From Deltaproteobacteria bacterium RIFCSPLOWO2_02_56_12 (GTDB taxonomy: Bacteria > Desulfobacterota > Binatia > UBA9968): a DNA stretch of 9,235 bases. The stretch covers positions 1,391 to 10,625 of the forward strand of contig MGRY01000209.1 of assembly GCA_001799045.1 (NCBI GenBank), read 5' to 3'. A program made the translations under genes and the position numbers. The notes beneath the pieces were generated by a model that saw nothing but the letters and a program-made list of their open reading frames with translations, searched no databases and had not been told where the DNA came from. Shown piece by piece: positions 1 to 6,259 of the stretch (position 1 is the stretch's first letter; every line of letters starts with the position of its first letter).

Positions 1-914
1 TGCTTTGCCGCGGCCAGCGCTTCTCGGTTGTTGGCCAGGAGAATCAAAGGACTTTGGCCGGAGAGTACGCTTCCGGGCTTTAACGTCTCGGGGATTTCCC
101 CCCGAACCCCTCGGAGCAGATAGTCTCTCGCTCTGGGTGGAGTCCTGTTTAGCAGGTGGTATCTCCTTAGTATGTTCCAGGCATCCCTGTAAGTGGTGGG
201 ATCGTGAAAAGAAGGGGCGGAGCCGATCACTGCGGGGTCATCTCCCGGAACGTCGGAAATAGCGAGCGTCACCACTCTGGCCGGATAGGCATGGCGCAGT
301 ATCCCTCCGGCTTTGACCCCGGATAGGTGCTTCCGAATGCAGTTCATCTCAGAGATATCCATCCCGCTTTTTAACAGGAGGTCCGTTACTGTCCGCTTGT
401 CTTCCAGCGTGAGGCCCGGCGCAGGCTTCACCAAAAGAGAGGAGGCGCCGCCCATGAGAAAAAAAACGACCCAATCCTTAGGACCGGCGCTGCGCAGGAG
501 ATCGAGGCAGCGCTCCGTTCCTGCCAGGCTGCGCTCGCCAGGGAGCGGATGGTCCCCGACGGCAATCGAAATCCGCTCTGCTCGACCCTTGAAAGAGCGC
601 TCCCGGGCAAGGAGCACGCCTCCCTGGAATCGGTTTTCAAAAAAAGCTCCCCAAAGCGGCGCCGTAAGGTCGACGCCCTTTCCCACGCCGGCTACGTAGA
701 CATTGCCTGTCAAGGAGAAACGGCGTTGTCCCTGCGTACCCTCTACCAGGAGAGTAGAATCCGAAATCTTTAGTTTCTTTTTTAAGAGAAGGGCAGGCTG
801 GACCGCATGGATAGCGGCATGGTAGATCTCTTTGAGAACCGCCCTGGCTCGGGCTTCTATCGAGCCAGAAAGATCTTGCTTCCCTTTGCTTTTTTCATCT
901 ATTATACCGGTCAT
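1..914 (-). CDS. gckA: Glycerate 2-kinase, DUF4147/MOFRL family (partial, 3' end outside window)
   Basis: The enzyme is expected to phosphorylate D-glycerate with ATP to 2-phosphoglycerate in the cytoplasm, feeding serine, glyoxylate or sugar-acid carbon into lower glycolysis. The frame is open for 304 codons from ATG 914 to the window edge. This covers the N-terminal DUF4147 domain of a family about 440 residues long, so the C-terminal MOFRL domain lies outside. Family signatures, in order, are AGVGKG (75-80, with the Lys usually catalytic), DHPLPG (121-126), MGGASSL (154-160), LTLEDK (168-173), EMNCIRKHLSGVKAGG (189-204), ISDVPGDD (219-226) and DPTT (238-241). An in-frame stop lies 11 codons upstream with no ATG, GTG or TTG between, so the start is forced, although no clear Shine-Dalgarno precedes it. 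Several signature residues differ from the usual family consensus (SGGGSA, SGPT, GHPVPD). The family call is firm; substrate identity is inferred. Confidence 0.87.
   Translation of the reverse strand, partial: MTGIIDEKSKGKQDLSGSIEARARAVLKEIYHAAIHAVQPALLLKKKLKISDSTLLVEGTQGQRRFSLTGNVYVAGVGKGVDLTAPLWGAFFENRFQGGVLLARERSFKGRAERISIAVGDHPLPGERSLAGTERCLDLLRSAGPKDWVVFFLMGGASSLLVKPAPGLTLEDKRTVTDLLLKSGMDISEMNCIRKHLSGVKAGGILRHAYPARVVTLAISDVPGDDPAVIGSAPSFHDPTTYRDAWNILRRYHLLNRTPPRARDYLLRGVRGEIPETLKPGSVLSGQSPLILLANNREALAAAK
876..905 (+). promoter_or_regulatory. Candidate sigma-70-type promoter for the YIP1 gene
   Basis: TTGCTT at 876-881 and TATTAT at 900-905 (5 of 6 matches to TATAAT) are separated by 18 bp. 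This would start transcription near 912 and leave a leader of about 35 nt before ATG 947. It lies inside the first codons of the divergent glycerate kinase gene, which is forced by the 32-bp gap between the two genes. Assigned by eye, with no expression evidence. Confidence 0.4.
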
Positions 915-946
915 GAAGCTGGATTCAGGCAGCCACAGGAGGGGTT

Positions 947-1477
947 ATGAGCGACAGTGAGTTTCTTCCCCAAGAGGGTCCCAAGGCTTTTGTGTCGGTT
1001 TGGCGCAAGGTGATATCGGACCCGCGGGGGTTTTACCGTGACATGCCGGCCACCGGAGGCTTCGAGAACCCCTTGATTTTTTTGGGCATCTGTGGACTTT
1101 TTTATTTTATCCTCAAGGTTATTGTCGGCGGTCTTCCTGATGCCGTCAATGCCCTCTTCTTGGTTGTCTTGGCTTTTATCTTCGGCCCTGGCATCTTGAT
1201 GCTGGCGTCCCAGTTTGTTTTCCAAGGAGAAGGGGATTACGAAGGGAGCCTGCGTATATGCGCTTACGCCGGGGCCTGTCTGGTACTCGCCTGGGTGCCC
1301 GTTCTTGGGGTCTTCGCCTTTCTGTACAGTTTCTATCTTGTTTTCCTTGGCACGGAGAAAATTCATAAGCTGGATACCACCAAGGCTGCCATTGCAACCC
1401 TTATCGCAGTCCTGGTTACGGCAGCTATTATGGTTTTTGTCTTGGGAGAGGGAAGGATTCGCCGCCCGCTGTTATAA
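947..1477 (+). CDS. YIP1-family multi-pass membrane protein
   Basis: This 176-residue inner-membrane protein has a YIP1-like architecture. A short cytoplasmic N-terminus carries the pattern W-x(5)-DPRGFYRDMP-x2-GG (19-38), followed by about five hydrophobic segments near 42-60, 66-90, 104-118, 120-135 and 147-166. It ends in a short basic tail. The N-terminal WRKV...P..FYRDMP..GG...P and the LGTEKIHKLDTTKA loop (134-147) are the features that recall bacterial YIP1 proteins. In eukaryotes Yip1 proteins act with Rab GTPases in vesicle traffic; the bacterial members have no established function and none should be assumed here. The start is well supported: AGGAGG at 937-942 sits 4 nt before ATG 947. 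It is divergent from the glycerate kinase gene and convergent with the dksA-like gene, whose stop lies 39 bp downstream. Confidence 0.8.
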   Translation: MSDSEFLPQEGPKAFVSVWRKVISDPRGFYRDMPATGGFENPLIFLGICGLFYFILKVIVGGLPDAVNALFLVVLAFIFGPGILMLASQFVFQGEGDYEGSLRICAYAGACLVLAWVPVLGVFAFLYSFYLVFLGTEKIHKLDTTKAAIATLIAVLVTAAIMVFVLGEGRIRRPLL

Positions 1478-1516
1478 GCGATTGACGATTGTTGTCGGGT
1501 AGGGACTGCGTGGAAA

Positions 1517-1987
1517 TTAGAGGTTTTCCTCCTCGATATCCGTGATCGCGAGTTTGCGGTAGGTTCTCTCGTCTTCAAATTTCTTTTGCAGCTTCCTCTC
1601 TTTTTCCATCTCCTCCTGGCACTTTACGCACAAGCGGGTGAAGGGAAGAATCTTCAGCCGTCCTAATTGTATCTCGCCTTCGCAGTTCTCGCAGCCGCAC
1701 TCGCAGATCCCGTAAGTTTTGTCCTTGATCCGTTGCAGCGCGTCGTCGATGGCGTGCAGCTTCTCTCGCTCTCTATCATTCAGGATGAAATTGATCTCCC
1801 GATCTCTCTCATCGCTGGCCAGGTCATAGGTGTCCCGCCCCTCGTCCTTGCTCCCCTCCGTCTCCTCCTTTACCCGCTCCCGGATTTCCCGGAGAAGCTG
1901 TTTTTTTGTCTCCAGCAGAGTTTCCTCCGCTTTTTTTAGCAGCTCTTTCCTCAACTTTTTATCCTGGCTTGGTTTAGTGTTAGCCAT
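1517..1987 (-). CDS. TraR/DksA-family zinc-finger transcription regulator
   Basis: The 156-residue protein is close to the usual DksA length (about 150). The family binds the RNA polymerase secondary channel and, with ppGpp, adjusts rRNA and amino-acid promoter activity. A long charged N-terminal helical region (about 8-90) carries DTYDLA at 52-57, matching the DxxDxA coiled-coil-tip motif of DksA. The zinc finger is C99-x2-C102-x17-C120-x2-C123, which is canonical spacing, followed by a C-terminal helix. C95 and C97 are extra: relative to the usual YGxCxxCG pattern there is a four-residue insertion after YGIC. ATG 1987 is preferred over an upstream TTG at 2002 because GGTGA (1996-2000) lies 8 nt before it. 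Its ATGGCTAA overlaps the rimO stop by 8 bp, which suggests translational coupling. It is the last gene of the cluster. Whether it is DksA itself or a paralogue cannot be settled from one window. Confidence 0.88.
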   Translation of the reverse strand: MANTKPSQDKKLRKELLKKAEETLLETKKQLLREIRERVKEETEGSKDEGRDTYDLASDERDREINFILNDREREKLHAIDDALQRIKDKTYGICECGCENCEGEIQLGRLKILPFTRLCVKCQEEMEKERKLQKKFEDERTYRKLAITDIEEENL

Positions 1988-3335
1988 GTAGTATGTCACC
2001 AATCAAATCATAGTCAAGGACCTGGGTAATCCTCACGTCTACCATGTCACCCGGTCGTACGTTGTTTTGCCTTTCATCGCTCAGACCCTTCTCGATGGTA
2101 ACAGCCCCGTCCACCTCGGGGGCATGAGCCTGAGTGCGACCGAAGAGCCTTCCCGTATCCGCGTCACGGCCCTCAATCATAACGCGCTCTACCGTGCCGA
2201 TCAAGGTCTCATTTTTTCTGCGGGAGATTTCCGCTTGAAGCTCCATCACCTCCTGCCAGCGCCGCTCCTTTTCTTCCTCAGGGAGCTGATCTTCCATCAG
2301 GGCGGCGGCTGTTCCATCCTCGAAAGAGTATTTGAAAACTCCCAGGCGGTCAAATTGCGCTTCCTCGACAAAATCCAGGAGTTCCCGAAAATCCTCATCG
2401 GTCTCGCCGGGGAACCCGACAATGAGTGAGGTCCGAAGGGTGATATCGGGGATCGCCCGGCGGAGCCTGTGGACCGCCTCACGCACGGCGCTGCCGCTTT
2501 TGCCCCGGCGCATTCTTGTCAGGATCCGGGCGCTGATGTGCTGAAAGGGGATATCCACGTACTTGCAGATCTTTTCGTTTTCGCGGATCAAGCGCAATAG
2601 GGGCTCGTCAAGGAAATTTGGATAGGCATAGAGGAGACGGATCCAGTGAATCCCGGAGACCAGCGCCATTTCCTTGAGCAGCCCGTAGAGCGTGGCGCCG
2701 TCTCGGCGCTCTCTGCCGTACGCCGTCAGGTCCTGGGCGATAAGGTTTATTTCCTTGACCCCGCCCTCGGCCAGCACCGTCGCCTCTTTGACGATGGAAT
2801 CGATCGGTCGGCTCCGGTGGGGACCGCGGAGCTGGGGAATAATGCAAAAGGCGCACTTGTGGTCGCAGCCCTCCGAGACCTTAAGGAAGGCGGTGTAAGA
2901 CGGGGTGGTTCGTAGGCGGGGCGTGACGTGGTCGTACAAATAGCGCGGGATACCGACGTATGTCCTTTGCTTTTTGCCTTCGCGGTGCTCCTTTAGGATT
3001 TCCGCAATGCGCGGAACTTCACCCGTCCCGATAAAGAGGTCCACCTCGGGCAGCTCACCAGTGAGCTGCTCGGAATACCGCTGAGGGAGGCAGCCGGCTA
3101 CGACCAGGGTTTGGAGCCTTCCTTCTTCTTTCAGGCGGGCCGTCTCTAGAATAGTATCGATCGCTTCCTCTTTAGCGGCATCGATGAAGCTGCATGTGTT
3201 GATCAGAACGATGTCCGCCTCGGTCGGCTCGGAGACCATTTCGTAGTGGTCCTGCTGCAGCAGCCCCGCCATGACCTCCGTGTCGACCAGGTTGCGCGCG
3301 CAACCGAGACTGATGATGTTGACCTTTTCCTTCAT
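1980..3335 (-). CDS. rimO: Ribosomal protein S12 (Asp) methylthiotransferase RimO
   Basis: This radical-SAM enzyme adds a methylthio group to the conserved aspartate of ribosomal protein S12, using S-adenosylmethionine and two iron-sulfur clusters. At 451 residues it has the full family length. The N-terminal UPF0004 domain has cluster cysteines C12 (SLGCARNLVD), C48 (NTCSF) and C82 (AGCLPQ). The radical-SAM motif is C157-x3-C161-x2-C164 in EGCDHKCAFC, followed by IIPQLRGPHRSRP, which distinguishes RimO from the tRNA-modifying MiaB. A TRAM domain occupies roughly 375-451 and ends DLIGDILHG. The ATG at 3335 follows the lolA stop by 4 bp, and the gene overlaps the downstream dksA-like gene by 8 bp, so it sits in a translationally tight run. 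All catalytic cysteines are present and nothing suggests loss of function. Confidence 0.97.
   Translation of the reverse strand: MKEKVNIISLGCARNLVDTEVMAGLLQQDHYEMVSEPTEADIVLINTCSFIDAAKEEAIDTILETARLKEEGRLQTLVVAGCLPQRYSEQLTGELPEVDLFIGTGEVPRIAEILKEHREGKKQRTYVGIPRYLYDHVTPRLRTTPSYTAFLKVSEGCDHKCAFCIIPQLRGPHRSRPIDSIVKEATVLAEGGVKEINLIAQDLTAYGRERRDGATLYGLLKEMALVSGIHWIRLLYAYPNFLDEPLLRLIRENEKICKYVDIPFQHISARILTRMRRGKSGSAVREAVHRLRRAIPDITLRTSLIVGFPGETDEDFRELLDFVEEAQFDRLGVFKYSFEDGTAAALMEDQLPEEEKERRWQEVMELQAEISRRKNETLIGTVERVMIEGRDADTGRLFGRTQAHAPEVDGAVTIEKGLSDERQNNVRPGDMVDVRITQVLDYDLIGDILHG
1996..2000 (-). promoter_or_regulatory. Ribosome binding site for the dksA-like gene, inside rimO
   Basis: GGTGA lies 8 nt upstream of ATG 1987, within the last codons of rimO. 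It favours the shorter start (MANTKPS...) over TTG 2002, which has no comparable site and sits deeper in rimO. Confidence 0.4.
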
Positions 3336-3339
3336 GCCC

Positions 3340-4026
3340 TTACGATCCTAACTCCACCACATCCACGCCGGCGGGAACCTGCGGGCGGAAAAAGGAGTCT
3401 TTCAACCCGATCCCTCGTCGCATGTTGGAAAAACGAATCGTGGTCACATTGCCGGCGGCGTCTCGAATGCGGGTCCAAACGATATTGAAAGTATCACTAT
3501 CGATTCCCAACACGATCTCGCCCACCCCTCCCAACTCTCCCTTCGGCCCAAGCTGGAGGACATAATTCCCCTGTTCCAAATTCTTTAAGCTCACTTTAAA
3601 GTCCTTTTTGAGATTGCCTATCCCCAGCAGGAAAGATAGGGGGGTCTCCGAGCGAAAGGCGTTTTTGAGCGGGCTTTTGATGACCTGTCCTTGCTCCGGC
3701 TGGTAATAATAAAGACTTTTCCCGTCCGCCAGGACGAACTGACCCTTCGGCTCATCATACTGCCAGAGCATCCTCCCGGGGCGCTTGAAATAGATTTTTC
3801 CCCACCCCTTGAGGGTGCGAGCGAGCGTCTTAAGCTCCGTCTCTTGCCGAAATTCCGCCACAAAGTCAACCGCGGAATCGTAACTCTTCTGCAGACTCTC
3901 GATGACAACTTCTTCTGTTTTCGTCTCAACCGCAGCGCCCGGAGGGCTGTCGGCGGGAACGAAAAGGAAAAGCAACCAAAAAAGAGCGAGTCCCGCTAGC
4001 CTTTTAATTGTCAATTTTCCTCGCAT
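3340..4026 (-). CDS. lolA: Outer-membrane lipoprotein carrier protein LolA
   Basis: This periplasmic chaperone takes lipoproteins released by LolCDE and delivers them to the outer membrane. The 228-residue product begins with a signal peptide: basic MRGKLTIKRL, a hydrophobic core at about 10-23, and probable cleavage near GAA at 30-32. The mature part shows the LolA pattern: a Q-containing helix (VAEFRQET, 56-63), then a half-barrel with GKIYFKRPGRMLWQYDEPKG (76-95), a DGK turn (101-103), and C-terminal RFSNMR (198-203) and FFRPQVPAGVDVV (212-224). ATG 4026 is preferred over ATG 4050 because it gives a normal signal peptide and has AGAGG just upstream, though at a short 3-nt spacing; the longer form would add eight residues. 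The start overlaps the end of ftsK by 23 bp. Its presence implies a diderm envelope. Confidence 0.93.
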   Translation of the reverse strand: MRGKLTIKRLAGLALFWLLFLFVPADSPPGAAVETKTEEVVIESLQKSYDSAVDFVAEFRQETELKTLARTLKGWGKIYFKRPGRMLWQYDEPKGQFVLADGKSLYYYQPEQGQVIKSPLKNAFRSETPLSFLLGIGNLKKDFKVSLKNLEQGNYVLQLGPKGELGGVGEIVLGIDSDTFNIVWTRIRDAAGNVTTIRFSNMRRGIGLKDSFFRPQVPAGVDVVELGS

Positions 4027-6247
4027 AGACCTCTCGCGGCTTTGCCCCATCCGCCGGCCCCACCACGCCGTCCCGCTCCATCTGCTCGATCATCCTGGCG
4101 GCCCGGTTATACCCGACTCTGAGTCTTCTCTGGACCATGGAGATGGAGGCCTGCTGCGTCTCCGTGACCAGTTCCACTGCCAGGTCGTACATCTCGTCAT
4201 ACTCTTCATCCACTTCCCCGGCCTCGATCTCCTTCTTGGCGTCAAAGACCTCGGGGCGGTAGCGCGGTTTTGCCTGCTGGTTGATGAACTCCACGACCTT
4301 GCGGATCTCCTGGTCGGATACATAGGCGCCGTGAACGCGTATGATACGTGCGGTGCCGGGAGGGAGAAAGAGCATGTCCCCGTCGCCAAGGAGCCGCTCC
4401 GAGCCGATGGAATCCAGGATCGTGCGGGAATCGACCCGGGAGGTAACCTGGAACGAGATCCGGGCGGGAAAATTGGCTTTGATCAGTCCGGTAATGACGT
4501 CGACGGATGGGCGCTGGGTCGCCAGGATCATGTGAATTCCTGCCGCCCGGGCCTTTTGAGCCAGGCGGGTGATATACTCCTCGATATCTCTGCCAACGGA
4601 CATCATCAGGTCAGCTAATTCGTCCACGACAATGACGATTCGGGCAAGCCGCTCATGGACCAAAGGGGCTTTCTCTTGCAGATCCCCGCCGACCTCCTGC
4701 CCTCCGTCGGAGGGCTCCGTTTGCTTAAGCTCGATGACCGCGCGCTTGTCTGCCATCTCCTTTTCCAGAATCCGGTTATAGTGGTCGATGCCTCTGGCCC
4801 CTTTGTCGCGCATCAGCCGGTAACGCCGGTCCATTTCATCCATGGCCCAGAACAGGGCCGCGGCGGCCTTTTTCGGATCGGTAACCACGGGGACAAGCAG
4901 GTGAGGGAGATTCTCGTAGACTGTGAGCTCCAACATCTTCGGATCGATCATAATAAACTGGACATCTTGCGGGCTGGCCTTAAAGAGGACGCTTAGGACC
5001 ATGGCGTTGATGGAGACGGACTTGCCGGTCCCAGTGGCGCCGGCGACGAGCAGGTGAGGCATCCGCGCCAGGTCCGCCACGAAAGGGGCGCCGGAGGTAT
5101 CCTTTCCCAAGGCCAAAGTCACTTTCGACTCCGCGCCTTGATAAGTATCCGCCTCGATGACCTGTTTGAGAAAGACCTTCTCGCGCCTCGGATTGGGTAT
5201 TTCAATGCCGACAACGGACTCCCCGGGAATAGGCGCCAGTATCCGCACGCTCAGCGCGCGCAGCGCCATGGAGAGATCATCTGCCAGCGTGACGATTCGC
5301 CTTACCTTGACCCCTGGCGCCGGCTTGAACTCATACATGGTGATGACCGGTCCGGGCCGCACGGCCACCACCTCTCCCTCGACTCCAAAGTCGGCCAGTT
5401 TCTTCCGCAGGATAAGGGAATTGGCTTCCAGGGTTTCCTTGTCGATCTTGACATGCTCTCCATCCGCCGAATCTAGCAGGGCAATAGCAGGGAGCGTGTA
5501 ACCCTGGCTGACCTGGGGAAAATCCAGTTGCGCCTGTGGCGGGGGCGATTTTTTCTTTGCCTTCTTTGGCGGCTCTTCTTTAATCTCTTCTCTCAGGACA
5601 ATCGGCGGCGGGACATATTCCTTTCGCTCTTTTTTGGTATTTTCCCCTTTTGCCTTTTCTCTTCTCTCGCGCCACTTTTTATTCAAGACCTCCAGCAGGA
5701 CCAAAGACTGCTTGGCGAGTTTCACGGCCACTTTTTTTGCTTTCTCCAGAAGAGAGAGAAGGGATCTTTGGGTGACGGACATCACCGCGAGCAGGAGGGC
5801 CGATAGCACGATCAAATAAGCCCCCACGCGGCTGAAGAAGGAGATTAAAAAGCTTTTTGACAGGTCCCCGACGATCCCGCCCGCGGCGCTGCCGACCTCG
5901 ATTTCCCGCAGAAGGCTCGTAAGGACCGCCACGCTCCAGAGAAAAAGGGCATAGCCGCCTGACTTTATCAGTTGAATGCCTTGATAGGACTCGCGGAATA
6001 GATTGTAAGAGACGGCGAATAGAAAAATGGCTAGGAGATAGGCGGAGAGTCCTAACCCCTGAAGCAGGAGGTCTGCCAAGTAGGCCCCGACAATTCCGCC
6101 CCAGTTTTGCGTTTGCAGACTTCCCGAAGGGGTATTAAAGGAGCGGTCTGTGGGATGGTAAGAGAGAAGGCTCAAAGCGATCAGCAGGGCGAGAGCAAAA
6201 ATCACCACCCCCAAAATTTCCCGGTTAAGCCTGGAGCCCTTTTCCAT
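4004..6247 (-). CDS. ftsK: DNA translocase FtsK (FtsK/SpoIIIE family)
   Basis: This septum-anchored hexameric ATPase pumps chromosomal DNA during division and activates Xer recombination at dif. In the 747-residue product, four hydrophobic segments (about 11-30, 52-82, 92-113, 132-158) form the N-terminal anchor. A short charged Lys/Glu/Pro-rich linker (about 165-245) follows, much shorter than the roughly 600-residue linker of E. coli FtsK. The alpha and beta motor domains carry Walker A GATGTGKS (403-410), IMIDPKMLE (432-440), Walker B IVIVVDELADL (537-547) and LATQRPSVDVITG (575-587). The gamma winged-helix domain (about 685-745), which reads KOPS polarity sequences, is intact with SISMVQRRLRVGYNRAARMI (701-720). 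A low-conservation stretch at about 500-533 falls where family members vary. The gene starts 12 bp after the RNase J stop, with only a weak purine-rich site (AAGAAG) upstream. Confidence 0.98.
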   Translation of the reverse strand: MEKGSRLNREILGVVIFALALLIALSLLSYHPTDRSFNTPSGSLQTQNWGGIVGAYLADLLLQGLGLSAYLLAIFLFAVSYNLFRESYQGIQLIKSGGYALFLWSVAVLTSLLREIEVGSAAGGIVGDLSKSFLISFFSRVGAYLIVLSALLLAVMSVTQRSLLSLLEKAKKVAVKLAKQSLVLLEVLNKKWRERREKAKGENTKKERKEYVPPPIVLREEIKEEPPKKAKKKSPPPQAQLDFPQVSQGYTLPAIALLDSADGEHVKIDKETLEANSLILRKKLADFGVEGEVVAVRPGPVITMYEFKPAPGVKVRRIVTLADDLSMALRALSVRILAPIPGESVVGIEIPNPRREKVFLKQVIEADTYQGAESKVTLALGKDTSGAPFVADLARMPHLLVAGATGTGKSVSINAMVLSVLFKASPQDVQFIMIDPKMLELTVYENLPHLLVPVVTDPKKAAAALFWAMDEMDRRYRLMRDKGARGIDHYNRILEKEMADKRAVIELKQTEPSDGGQEVGGDLQEKAPLVHERLARIVIVVDELADLMMSVGRDIEEYITRLAQKARAAGIHMILATQRPSVDVITGLIKANFPARISFQVTSRVDSRTILDSIGSERLLGDGDMLFLPPGTARIIRVHGAYVSDQEIRKVVEFINQQAKPRYRPEVFDAKKEIEAGEVDEEYDEMYDLAVELVTETQQASISMVQRRLRVGYNRAARMIEQMERDGVVGPADGAKPREVYARKIDN

Positions 6248-6259
6248 AGTTATTCTTCT

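Noticed and set aside
313..699. Plus-strand and alternative minus-strand frames in the first 700 bases
   Set aside because: The minus-strand frame from 914 to the window edge is uninterrupted and carries the ordered glycerate kinase signatures; the others are Arg/Ser/Pro-rich shadows.
911..1366. A 151-codon minus-strand frame opposite the YIP1 gene
   Set aside because: Its product is highly polar and unlike any family I know, while the plus-strand frame has a strong ribosome site and a coherent membrane topology.
3902..4618. A 238-codon open frame on the plus strand, antisense to lolA and ftsK
   Set aside because: It lies wholly opposite two unmistakable genes, shows no domain or motif, starts without a ribosome site, and its low-complexity Arg/His/Asp-rich composition is what GC-rich coding DNA gives on its complement.
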